Source: Dehalococcoidia bacterium UBA7891 (GTDB taxonomy: Bacteria > Chloroflexota > Dehalococcoidia > Lucifugimonadales > UBA826). Taken from it: a stretch of 20,826 nucleotides of DNA. Below, one piece after another: positions 8,708 through 16,133 of the stretch. The stretch's first letter is position 1. Each line of letters opens with the position of its first letter. The stretch spans positions 1-20,826 of the forward strand of contig DLRJ01000040.1 in the NCBI GenBank assembly GCA_002500485.1, read 5' to 3'. Position numbers and translations under genes: made by a program. The notes under the pieces were generated by a model. The model saw nothing but the letters and a program-made list of their open reading frames with translations, was not told the origin of the DNA and ran no database searches.

Positions 8708-9652
8708 ATGGAATTTGGATTTTATTTGCCGACTCATGGGCCACTTGCTAAGAGAGATCCAATATTGGAAATTGCCTCTCACGCTGAAAATATAGGGTTT
8801 GATTCAATGGTTGCGGGCGATCACGTGATAGCTCCGATAAACCCGGAATCCCAGTACCCGTACTCTGTTGGGTCAGAGGTGCCATGGGATAGTTCTGGAG
8901 AGCATTTAGAAATGATTACGGAGCTGGCATTTCTCGCCGGGATTACAAGCAAAGCGAAACTTGTAACTAGCGTGATGATTGTTCCTCATAGGAATCCCGT
9001 CTTAACAGCCAAAATGTTATCTACCATAGATGTGCTTTCTGGGGGGAGATTAGTTGTAGGAGTAGGTGTTGGCTGGCTTGAAGAGGAATTTGAATCCTTG
9101 GATACACCTCCATTTAATCGCCGTGGCAAGGTTACTGACGAATATATAAGTATTTTCAAGGAATTGTGGAGTGAGGAGGAGCCTTCCTATGACGGAGAGT
9201 TCTATTCTTTCAAACGGCTTCAATTCTCTCCCAAGCCAATACAAAAACCAGGCCCCCCGATTTGGGTGGGAGGTCAAAGTAGAGCAGCTATTCGAAGAGT
9301 AGTTAAAATGGCAGATGCATGGCATCCTGTAGGTGCTAACCCAGCTTCTCCACTTGAACCTTCAGAAATGGCAGTTGAGATAGATTATATGGATTCATAT
9401 TGTGAGAAAATCGGGAGAAACCGATCGGAAATATCCATAGTTTTAAAAGCGCCGGTGTATGACAAAGAAAATTCTTTCGGCGGCAACAGACGACGGTTTT
9501 CTGGGAATCCGGAACAAATAGTGGCTGACATAAAAGAGTATGAGAACTTAGGTGTGAGTCATATCGTTTTGGACACCCGATCTGCAGACTTGAATAAATC
9601 ATTGGAGAAAATGGATTGGTTGTCTGAAGAGGTAATGTCCTCTTTTAGATAG
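8708..9652 (+). CDS. LLM class oxidoreductase, probably F420-dependent (TIGR03619-like)
   Basis: A 314-residue luciferase-fold enzyme. AGDHV near residues 36-40, NPVLTAKMLSTIDVLSGGRL, then VVGVGVGWLEEEF (about 116-128), and IWVGGQSRAAIRR are the signature of the Rv2161c/TIGR03619 branch, whose better-known members use coenzyme F420. Use of FMN cannot be excluded. Two ATGs are 6 nt apart. The ribosome site AAGGGA ends one base before the first (8702) and 7 nt before the second (8708), so the second is the likely start; the first would add two residues. It is the fourth gene of the 6252 operon, so it probably catalyses a redox step on the compound handled by the SDR and the hydrolases. Confidence 0.88.
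   Translation: MEFGFYLPTHGPLAKRDPILEIASHAENIGFDSMVAGDHVIAPINPESQYPYSVGSEVPWDSSGEHLEMITELAFLAGITSKAKLVTSVMIVPHRNPVLTAKMLSTIDVLSGGRLVVGVGVGWLEEEFESLDTPPFNRRGKVTDEYISIFKELWSEEEPSYDGEFYSFKRLQFSPKPIQKPGPPIWVGGQSRAAIRRVVKMADAWHPVGANPASPLEPSEMAVEIDYMDSYCEKIGRNRSEISIVLKAPVYDKENSFGGNRRRFSGNPEQIVADIKEYENLGVSHIVLDTRSADLNKSLEKMDWLSEEVMSSFR
9627..9646 (+). terminator. Weak hairpin at the end of the 6252 operon
   Basis: AAGAGG (9627-9632) pairs with CCTCTT (9639-9644) around a six-base loop and is followed by TT. It overlaps the last codons of the oxidoreductase gene. The stem is short and the U-tract poor, so it is at best a weak terminator. Confidence 0.2.
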
Positions 9653-9725
9653 ACGGGTTTTTTGCATCCTTGAAGTTCTACTCAGGTCTTAGTCAGTTTG
9701 GAAAAGAAAAGGGATTCATAAAAAT

Positions 9726-9824
9726 ATGAAATATATTTATATGTTCGGGCTATCCCTTTTTCTCGTCGCCTTAATGTCGGTGGCTGGTTGGATTATGATG
9801 AAGTTAATCGATATCGTTTCCTGA
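9726..9824 (+). CDS. Candidate 32-residue single-pass membrane peptide
   Basis: A short ATG frame encodes MKYIYMFGLSLFLVALMSVA followed by a further hydrophobic stretch ending in WIMMKLIDIVS. One uninterrupted hydrophobic helix spans about residues 4-26, with Lys at both flanks, like known bacterial small membrane proteins. AAAAGGGA lies about 12 nt upstream, somewhat far. It starts 73 nt after the F420-type oxidoreductase and its stop codon falls inside an inverted repeat (9807-9831). There is no homology evidence; a chance hydrophobic frame in AT-rich DNA remains possible. Confidence 0.35.
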   Translation: MKYIYMFGLSLFLVALMSVAGWIMMKLIDIVS

Positions 9825-9831
9825 TATCGAT
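9807..9831. repeat. Perfect 9-bp inverted repeat between convergent genes
   Basis: ATCGATATC (9807-9815) and GATATCGAT (9823-9831) are exact reverse complements around the 7-base loop GTTTCCT. It lies between the plus-strand operon ending near 9652 or 9824 and the minus-strand HAD gene ending at 9862. It could act as a weak bidirectional terminator or an mRNA-stabilising hairpin. The stem is AT-rich and lacks a proper U-tract. Confidence 0.45.
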
Positions 9832-9861
9832 ATTTTCTAGAGCGTCAGCAAGATTGTCGTT

Positions 9862-10284
9862 TTAGAATTTGAGTTTTCGAAACCGTGGATCTTCCGAAGT
9901 GCCTGATAATTCGATTTCCGCAATTATTTCCTTCACTGCTTTCATCTCGATATCGGCTTTGTTAGGGAAGTAGTATTGGTTTACCCAGATCCCCCCCAAA
10001 ACAGCAACAATTTCCAGATTATCGTCGATGACCATATTGGGCTGATCTTCTGTGGGCAACTTGGAGGTATTTGCCCAATAATCGTGAACGGGTTTTTCAA
10101 AATATCCTGTTACGAAATTAGACAATTGATGTTTTTCTATATCCTTTGTGCGAATACCATTGCCGGACCAAATATAAATATTGTGATCTTTACGGGTCAG
10201 GTAGTGAAATAACTCTTCTACATGGGGCCTGAGTGACCCGTCGACTCCCAATATTGTGTAATCGGTGTCAAAAAATATGTTCAA
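9862..10284 (-). CDS. Small HAD-superfamily protein
   Basis: A 140-residue HAD-fold phosphatase-like protein. Motif I is FFDTDYTIL, with D6 as nucleophile and D8 as general acid. Motif II is the Ser in IWSGNG (S40), the motif III Lys is probably K64, and motif IV is VIDDN (D87, D88). All key residues are present, so it may be active. It is short and has no cap domain. The only usable start is the TTG at 10284, because an in-frame stop (the TAG that ends the acyl-CoA dehydrogenase) lies just upstream; the gap is 9 nt. It is the last gene of the CoA-transferase/beta-oxidation operon. Its substrate and link to the pathway are unclear. Confidence 0.75.
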   Translation of the reverse strand: MNIFFDTDYTILGVDGSLRPHVEELFHYLTRKDHNIYIWSGNGIRTKDIEKHQLSNFVTGYFEKPVHDYWANTSKLPTEDQPNMVIDDNLEIVAVLGGIWVNQYYFPNKADIEMKAVKEIIAEIELSGTSEDPRFRKLKF

Positions 10285-10293
10285 TGGACAGTG

Positions 10294-11466
10294 CTATGCA
10301 TGGACCCCACCAGGGTTCAAAAGTTCCCTAGCGATAACCATTTTTTGAACCTCAGTTGGTCCTTCTCCGATTCTGCGGATTCGCGCCTCTCTGTACCATC
10401 GTTCTAAGGGGAGCCATTCCGTTACACCCATTCCTCCGTGAACTTGTATCGCTCGGTCAACTACATTACCCAAGGTTTCAGCAGAATGTATCTTAGCTAC
10501 AGAAGCTGCTTGTCTGAAGTCTTCTCCATTATCGAATTGCCAGGCAGCTTCCCAAACAAGCCACCGACAAGCTCTTATTTCTATTTCACTATCAACTAGC
10601 ATCCATTGAATTGCCTGTCGGGATGCCAATGGGGCCCCAAAAGTTTCCCTTGTTTTTGAATATTCCACTGCCATTTTGTGGGCGGCAACAGCTACGCCTA
10701 AGTTGGATGCTGAATATGGTATTCGGGCTCTGGCCAATAATTTATTTGCAAGTAGATCCCATCCTCCATCGACTTCACCTAATACGTTTTTACTTGGTAC
10801 CCGTAGATCATCAAAAAACAACTGGCCAGGATAATAGGCTCTCATTACAGGTACCGGTTCCACTGTAAGGCCGGGCCAATCATTCTCCACTATGAAGGCT
10901 GTTATCCCTCTCCTGCTTTCCGGGTCCGTCCGTGCGAACACAATTCCCCAATCCCCCCATGGGGATCCACTTATGAATATCTTACTTCCATTTATGATCC
11001 AGTCGTCCCCATCTCTTTCAGCATGGGTTTGTATGGCTCTGGCCGGGTCTGAGCCACCACTGGGTTCTGTAATGGCGAACCATCCTTTTAACTTGTGTTC
11101 CACAGTGGGGAGGCCATATTTTTTTATCTGATATTCGTCTCCAGCCCATATAATTTCGGGAGGGGCATCACCCATTGTTCCATACGCGGGACAATAGAGA
11201 CCGGCAGCATGCTGAACCATTTCCTCGGTAATGACTGCATTTGCAAATAAAGAAAGACCTGCCCCACCATGTTTTTCAGGAACACCTAAGCACCATAGAC
11301 CCATTTCCTTAGTTTTCTGGGAAAGCCTTAAAAAATCGTTTTCAGGGATGGTTATGGAATCGTGAGGGATTTCTCGTTCCAAGGGTAATATTTCATTTTT
11401 GTTGAAATCTCTGACTAGGTTTCTTGTTAGTCGTAATTCCTCAGGTAGTTCATATCTTTCTGTCAT
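10294..11466 (-). CDS. Acyl-CoA dehydrogenase
   Basis: A 390-residue FAD enzyme that introduces a 2,3 double bond into an acyl-CoA. Visible family features are GWFAITEPSGGSD at 128-140 (FAD/substrate loop), WIINGSKIFISG, TFGAPLASRQAIQWMLVD in the C-terminal helical domain, and VHGGMGVTEWLPLERWYREA. The residue matching the catalytic Glu of MCAD is E368 in RRIGEGPTEVQ, so the protein is probably active. Length is normal. The ATG at 11466 has AAGGTA about 14 nt upstream. It is the fourth gene of the minus-strand operon, 24 nt after the crotonase stop codon, consistent with a beta-oxidation-like pair. Chain length or aromatic specificity cannot be read. Confidence 0.93.
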   Translation of the reverse strand: MTERYELPEELRLTRNLVRDFNKNEILPLEREIPHDSITIPENDFLRLSQKTKEMGLWCLGVPEKHGGAGLSLFANAVITEEMVQHAAGLYCPAYGTMGDAPPEIIWAGDEYQIKKYGLPTVEHKLKGWFAITEPSGGSDPARAIQTHAERDGDDWIINGSKIFISGSPWGDWGIVFARTDPESRRGITAFIVENDWPGLTVEPVPVMRAYYPGQLFFDDLRVPSKNVLGEVDGGWDLLANKLLARARIPYSASNLGVAVAAHKMAVEYSKTRETFGAPLASRQAIQWMLVDSEIEIRACRWLVWEAAWQFDNGEDFRQAASVAKIHSAETLGNVVDRAIQVHGGMGVTEWLPLERWYREARIRRIGEGPTEVQKMVIARELLNPGGVHA

Positions 11467-11490
11467 ATTGGTTTGGTACCTTAGTTAATG

Positions 11491-12264
11491 TTATTTCCCT
11501 TTGAATATCGGCTTTCTTTTCTCTGTGAAAGCTTTCGGGCCTTCCACGGCATCTTCTGTGGTTTTTAAGAGAGATTGCATCATTACTTCCATTCTAAGCC
11601 CTTGTTCTAGCTGCATGTATTGGCTTTTTACTGCCAGTTCTTTGATAGCTCTGACTGCTAAAGGCCCGTTCTCACAGATTATTGATGCTCGTTTTTCCGC
11701 TTCACTCATCAGTTCTGGGGCGGAGACTATTTCGTTTATCAAGCCGTATTTAAGGGCTTCTTCTGCAGATAAACGTTCTCCACTTAGCAATATCCACATG
11801 GCGACAGGGTAGGGTAATTGTCTTAATGCTCTTTGGGTGCCACCATTACCGGGTAAAATGCCTCTTTTTACCTCAGAAAGGCCGAATGAGGCATTTTCTG
11901 TTGCTAGCCTGATGTCTGTTGCCATTAAGAGTGTCATTCCGCCTGCTAGGCAGTATCCGTTGACTGCAGCTATTACAGGCTTCCATACTTCCAAACCCCT
12001 GTTCAGAATTTGCTCGTCCTGAGTTTGCCATAACTCCCATTTTTCAGGATTTCTTGGGATAGTTTTTTTCAAATCTGCTCCTGCTGAGAATGCTTTGTCT
12101 CCTGCACCAGTGATTATCGCGCACCAGATATTTGGATCGTCTCTAATTTCTATCCAAGCCTGAGATAATTCGCTGTATGTTTCTGGGTCCATAGCGTTCA
12201 TAGCTTCTGGCCTGTTAATGGTTAAATAGGCAATCTTATTTCGTTTTTCAAATATTAAAGCCAC
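11491..12264 (-). CDS. Enoyl-CoA hydratase/isomerase family (crotonase fold)
   Basis: A 257-residue crotonase-fold protein. The CoA-binding and oxyanion segments are AFSAGADLKK (about 58-67) and NGYCLAGGM (about 102-110), followed by SFGLSEVKRGILPGNGGTQR. Of the two catalytic Glu residues of rat mitochondrial hydratase, only the second is present (E131, equivalent to E164). The position of E144 is occupied by T111. Classical hydratase chemistry normally needs both, so isomerase, hydrolase, lyase or another crotonase reaction is as likely as hydration. The start is GTG at 12264, with AAGGGAAG upstream. It sits between the CoA-transferase pair and the acyl-CoA dehydrogenase and may also be expressed from its own promoter. 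Confidence 0.9.
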   Translation of the reverse strand: MALIFEKRNKIAYLTINRPEAMNAMDPETYSELSQAWIEIRDDPNIWCAIITGAGDKAFSAGADLKKTIPRNPEKWELWQTQDEQILNRGLEVWKPVIAAVNGYCLAGGMTLLMATDIRLATENASFGLSEVKRGILPGNGGTQRALRQLPYPVAMWILLSGERLSAEEALKYGLINEIVSAPELMSEAEKRASIICENGPLAVRAIKELAVKSQYMQLEQGLRMEVMMQSLLKTTEDAVEGPKAFTEKRKPIFKGK

Positions 12265-12307
12265 TGTTTCTTCCCTTTGTTTGGGTGAGATTTAAATGAT
12301 ATGAATT

Positions 12308-12338
12308 ATTGTATCGAATTTGATGTAAAATACGTCAA
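12308..12338 (-). promoter_or_regulatory. Possible internal promoter before the crotonase gene
   Basis: On the minus strand TTGACG (12338-12333) is followed after 19 nt by TACAAT (12313-12308) in the 81-nt gap between the second CoA-transferase and the crotonase. The spacer is two bases longer than ideal. It would start transcription near 12301 and allow the last three genes to be expressed separately. Confidence 0.33.
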
Positions 12339-12345
12339 TTTTTAT

Positions 12346-13593
12346 CTATGAGTAGACCCTATCGATCGGTTCAAGTGGGGTGGTGCCTTTTTCGATAAGC
12401 GACTCAATCGTTGAAATATCTTTTGCGAGTAAGTCGGAAAGTATAGGCAGACTGTGCTCAGAGAACATCGGAGCTCTCACACCCAAATTGGTCGATGATC
12501 GAGTGAATTTAAAAGGCAGGCCTGGGCTAGTATATTCACCTGCATCTGGATGATCAACAGTGTCTAGATAATTTCTTTCAGAGACGTGAGCATCAGAGAG
12601 TATGTCAGAGGCTTTAGCCACAATTCCAGCGCGTATACCGGTGGATTGCATTAAATCCATAGCTTCCATGTTAGTTTGTCTCTTAGTCCAATTAGTTATT
12701 TCTAATTCTATTTTTTCCCTATTTAATCTCCTCGAACTCACTTTTGATAGGGTTTTGTCATTTTTCAATTCAAAGGACCCGATTACTTCGCACAATGCCT
12801 GCCATTCCTGATATGACTCAACTGAGATAGCAATCCAGGAATCATTACCTTTACATTGGAATATTCCATGTGGAAAGAAGACTGGATGATCGTTACCGAT
12901 TCTTTTCGGTTCTTTTCCGGTGAATTGGTACTCTATGAAATACTCACCAATCACTGACATTGTTGCTTCTCTGAGGACGATCTCTAGGTGCTGCCCTTCA
13001 CCTGTTTTGTATCTACGGAAAAGAGCTGCCATTATTCCAGTGGCTACATGAAATCCAGAATTGTGATCCGCATAGAAATTACCTGGCTTGTGAGGCCGGC
13101 CATCTTTGTATCCTGTTATCGAAGATAGCCCTCCCAACGCATCTGTACCTGGTCCGAATGAAATGTAATTGCTCCACGGCCCTTCAAGTCCTAAAGCCGG
13201 CATAGATACCATTATTATATCCGGCCTTACCGCTCTAAGATCTTCATATGCGAGACCTAAATTTCCCATGACTCTTGGACTGTAGTTTTGGATCACTACG
13301 TCACTGACACTTACTATTTCCTTGAACAATTTCTTACCTGTAGTGTGTGTCAAATCTATAGCCATACTTTTCTTGGCTCTGTTTACTTCATTGAATGTCC
13401 CAACCTTGTTATATGCTCTGCCTTCTCCCTCGTCACCATGCATAGCAATGTTGCCAATGGCCCTTCCCCAAGGCAGTTCCACTTTTAGTACTTCAGCGCC
13501 CATATGGCCCAGTATTCGGGTTGCTACGGGGCCAGCAATAACATTGGTAAGGTCAGCAACCCTGATGTTGGATAAGGGAGTGGGGGTTGCCAT
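12346..13593 (-). CDS. CaiB/BaiF class III CoA-transferase, Asp-type partner
   Basis: A 415-residue class III CoA-transferase. The N-terminal block reads RVADLTNVIAGPVATRILGH, then MGAEVLKVE. The active-site aspartate expected in the A-D-x-x-x-G motif is present as D176 in FYADHNSGF, followed by IMAALFRRYKTGEGQHLEI, the usual helix and hairpin after the active site. Its ATG directly abuts the TAA of the upstream CoA-transferase gene with no gap. Translation is therefore coupled and the two products may form a hetero-oligomer, as in two-subunit transferases such as BbsEF. It would activate an organic acid to its CoA ester for the downstream crotonase and dehydrogenase. Donor and acceptor acids are unknown. 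Confidence 0.9.
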   Translation of the reverse strand: MATPTPLSNIRVADLTNVIAGPVATRILGHMGAEVLKVELPWGRAIGNIAMHGDEGEGRAYNKVGTFNEVNRAKKSMAIDLTHTTGKKLFKEIVSVSDVVIQNYSPRVMGNLGLAYEDLRAVRPDIIMVSMPALGLEGPWSNYISFGPGTDALGGLSSITGYKDGRPHKPGNFYADHNSGFHVATGIMAALFRRYKTGEGQHLEIVLREATMSVIGEYFIEYQFTGKEPKRIGNDHPVFFPHGIFQCKGNDSWIAISVESYQEWQALCEVIGSFELKNDKTLSKVSSRRLNREKIELEITNWTKRQTNMEAMDLMQSTGIRAGIVAKASDILSDAHVSERNYLDTVDHPDAGEYTSPGLPFKFTRSSTNLGVRAPMFSEHSLPILSDLLAKDISTIESLIEKGTTPLEPIDRVYS

Positions 13594-14811
13594 TTACATA
13601 ACACCTTTGCTTTTCAGCCCAGCTATTTTGGAGGCGAGGAGTTTTAGATCTTTTTCATATACTTGATGATTATTTTGACCAAGTATCGGAGCAGGTAATG
13701 CTTCCCATTCAGCTGTTTTTAGCCGAAATGGAGAGGTAGGGTAGGACATTTTACCTACTACTTCATGCTCTATTGGGGCAAAGAAGTTTCTGTGCTTATT
13801 TTGGGGATCTGACATGGTTTCCTCAATTGACTGGACCATAGTGAAGGGTACTCTTACTTCTTGAGCTAGAGTTTGAACCTCCTCACGCGTGTGATCTCGC
13901 AACCATTCGGTTATAAGGTCATCAATCTCATCAGCGTGTTCTCTCATTCTACTCATAATCTCATCATCTGCTAATCGTTCGTTTCTTGTCAGGAAACCTA
14001 TACCCTCTGGATTACTGGGAGAATAGTGGACATGTACCCATCCATCTTTGCAAGGTAATAGAGTAGATGGATAGGCTCCTGTTGGTTCTCGAGTTATGAG
14101 TCTGGTTCCAGCCCTAGTTGGGTCAGAACCGGTTTTATGATAGGTCTGGAAATAAGCGACTCCATCAAAGGTACTAGTTAGAGCTTCAGTTGCTGAAACA
14201 TCTATATGGTCTCCATGGCCCGATAGTGACCTGGCAATGAGAGCAGCTATTATGGACATTGAACCGGCTAATCCACATTGGTACTCAGCTTGTCTACCGC
14301 CAGCTTTCATTGGTTCTTTATCCTCGTCTCCAGTCAGGTACATGTAGCCGCTCATCGCGTACGACACAATGTCTGAACCTTCAAAGTTGCTGTATGGGCC
14401 AAATTGTCCGAAATAGGTTAGAGAACACATTATTAACCCTGGGTTTGATGTGGATAATTCTTGGTATTGAAATCCCATCTGACCCATTAGTCCCGGTTTG
14501 AAATTTTCAACAAGTACGTCTGACTCAGCGCACAATTTTAAGAAAACATCTTTGGCTTCTGGATTTGTGACATCTAAGGTGATGCTTTTTTTACCTGCAT
14601 TAAGGTATAGGTGCGGCGCACTCGTTTCTATGTTCGGATCGTTGTTAAAGAATGGACCAAAAGACCTGCATATATCACCAATTTTCGGTATTTCGACTTT
14701 AATAACATCGGCCCCGAGGTCTCTTAACAACTTGGTGCAATAACCCCCGGCGTAGCCATTACTAATATCTAATACTTTTATCCCGCTTAAAGCTAGTTCA
14801 GATTTTGCCAC
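13594..14811 (-). CDS. CaiB/BaiF class III CoA-transferase with Glu at the active-site position
   Basis: Class III CoA-transferase, 405 residues from the chosen start. Family blocks are LSGIKVLDISNGYAGGYCTK, LLRDLGADVIKVE, LVENFKPGLMGQMGF and SGHGDHIDVSATEAL. At the position of the catalytic Asp the motif reads RQAEYQCGL, with E176 aligned exactly to D176 of the next gene (both K-x-G-x-x-x-A-[D/E]-x-x-x-G). The protein may thus be a Glu-type enzyme or a non-catalytic partner. Start choice: GTG at 14811 has GGAAAGGG 11 nt upstream and gives the usual short lead into the domain. An ATG at 14880 would add 23 residues but lies 5 nt after a TATAAT box, so it would have to be leaderless. First gene of the five-gene minus operon. 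Confidence 0.85.
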   Translation of the reverse strand: MAKSELALSGIKVLDISNGYAGGYCTKLLRDLGADVIKVEIPKIGDICRSFGPFFNNDPNIETSAPHLYLNAGKKSITLDVTNPEAKDVFLKLCAESDVLVENFKPGLMGQMGFQYQELSTSNPGLIMCSLTYFGQFGPYSNFEGSDIVSYAMSGYMYLTGDEDKEPMKAGGRQAEYQCGLAGSMSIIAALIARSLSGHGDHIDVSATEALTSTFDGVAYFQTYHKTGSDPTRAGTRLITREPTGAYPSTLLPCKDGWVHVHYSPSNPEGIGFLTRNERLADDEIMSRMREHADEIDDLITEWLRDHTREEVQTLAQEVRVPFTMVQSIEETMSDPQNKHRNFFAPIEHEVVGKMSYPTSPFRLKTAEWEALPAPILGQNNHQVYEKDLKLLASKIAGLKSKGVM

Positions 14812-14885
14812 GTTATTGCTTACCCTTTCCAAGAGATACTTAGTGTAGTAATTCTTACCACTAATGATAAGTAAATTCATCTGAC

Positions 14886-14893
14886 ATTATAAT
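14886..14893. promoter_or_regulatory. Palindromic -10 box shared by divergent genes
   Basis: ATTATAAT is its own reverse complement and gives a perfect TATAAT on both strands: 14888-14893 on plus and 14891-14886 on minus. On plus it predicts a start near 14900 and a leader containing GAGGAGG before the ATG at 14928. On minus it predicts a start near 14879. The -35 elements are poor on both sides. Opposed transcription from one overlapping site would make the two units mutually exclusive at any moment. Confidence 0.45.
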
Positions 14894-14927
14894 CCGAGTA
14901 AAGTTTTGAATCCGAGGAGGCTTATTA

Positions 14928-15995
14928 ATGGGTATCCACATACCAAAATTTGGCTTGAACAGAAACGACACAAGCTCAATATCGGCTTTTGCCACTGATG
15001 TAGCGAGGGCAGAAAAACTAGGTTGGGATTGCGCATTTCTTCCCGATTCTCAATTACGGCGGCGAGACACGTATGTTTTGCTTTCAGCTGCGGCTCAATC
15101 TACGTCAGAAATAACCATTGGTACATTGCTAGCAAACCCAGTGACTCGACATCCTTCGGTAACAGCTTCGAGTATAGCTACGGTGGCTGAATTAGCTCCC
15201 AATAGGACTATTTTGACCATGGGTATAGGAGATACAGCCGTGCGATTAGCTGGTCTTCGCCCTGCCCGGATTAAGGAGCTGGAATCTAGTGTTCACATGA
15301 TGAGGGCATTATTAAATGGGGAACCCGTAGATGTAGGAGCAGTACAACCTGCCAGATTGCCATTTCCCCAAGAGGTACCAATATGGCTTGCAGCAGGAGG
15401 CCCCAAAACTTTGGAAATGGCAGGCTCTTGTGCAGATGGGGTCTTTATAAGAGTCGGAACTGATATTGGGAATATTGCGACCTCAGTTGAGAGAATAAGA
15501 TTAGGAGCCTCAAAATCTAATCGTGACCCAAATGCAGTAAAAATCGGAGCGGTTTTCCATACGGTATTTTATGAAGACGAAGAGTCCTCTCTTTTGATGG
15601 CTAAATCTATGGCCGCTGGATACTACGAATACTCGCCAATGCTACTGAATAATATCGGCCTGGGCTGGGAAGGTCCTCACCCGGAACAATTAAAAAAACA
15701 AGGAAAAGTTTGGCCTGATTTTCACCACGCACCTGATTTAATTGAAAGTGGACGGGCGGTAGGGTTTTTAAGTGAGAGGCACGCCGACGCCTTCTGTCTA
15801 AGAGGTGACGCTCATCAGATTGCCAATCAGATAGTTCGAATTTTGGAAGAATGCAAGGAACTAGACATTGAATTTGAATATGTTGTTTTGCAGCCAATAC
15901 CTAATCCTCCGACACCAGATTTAGGCAAAGAGTCATATATTGAGCAGGTCCCTGAACATATTCTTTCTTCTGTAAAAAACTCTCTCACTAAATGA
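14928..15995 (+). CDS. LLM class oxidoreductase (Mer-like, probably F420-dependent)
   Basis: A 355-residue luciferase-fold enzyme resembling 5,10-methylenetetrahydromethanopterin reductase (Mer) and other F420-dependent LLM proteins. Visible signatures are LGWDCAFLPDSQLRRRD (about 31-47), a strand ITIGTLLANPVTRHPSVTA (62-80), LTMGIGDTAVRLAGL (about 96-110) and VPIWLAAGGPKTLEMAGSCA. A Mer-like sequence here does not imply methanogenesis; related proteins in non-methanogens act on other substrates. The start is firm: GAGGAGG ends 7 nt before the ATG. It stands alone on plus and is divergent from the CoA-transferase operon across a shared promoter, which suggests a common regulatory input and perhaps the same pathway. 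Confidence 0.88.
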   Translation: MGIHIPKFGLNRNDTSSISAFATDVARAEKLGWDCAFLPDSQLRRRDTYVLLSAAAQSTSEITIGTLLANPVTRHPSVTASSIATVAELAPNRTILTMGIGDTAVRLAGLRPARIKELESSVHMMRALLNGEPVDVGAVQPARLPFPQEVPIWLAAGGPKTLEMAGSCADGVFIRVGTDIGNIATSVERIRLGASKSNRDPNAVKIGAVFHTVFYEDEESSLLMAKSMAAGYYEYSPMLLNNIGLGWEGPHPEQLKKQGKVWPDFHHAPDLIESGRAVGFLSERHADAFCLRGDAHQIANQIVRILEECKELDIEFEYVVLQPIPNPPTPDLGKESYIEQVPEHILSSVKNSLTK

Positions 15996-16133
15996 TTTAC
16001 AATTTGTTTTTATGAGTGGTAATCTACTTTTGATGTATGACTAACTAGGGGTATGTGTACTTTATTACATCATATTTGACATATTTGCCAAATTGGTGAA
16101 AAGTGTATGTATTAATACTTTAGAGAAACTCCC

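Noticed and set aside
14928..15995. Mer-like similarity taken as evidence for a methanogenic or archaeal origin
   Set aside because: LLM/F420 proteins of this kind are common in Chloroflexota and Actinomycetota, and all neighbours are bacterial catabolic genes.
16076..16116. TTGACA and TTGCCA upstream of the zinc-ribbon gene as -35 boxes
   Set aside because: No -10 hexamer falls at 16-18 nt from either. TATTAA is 19-28 nt away, so no convincing promoter can be drawn.
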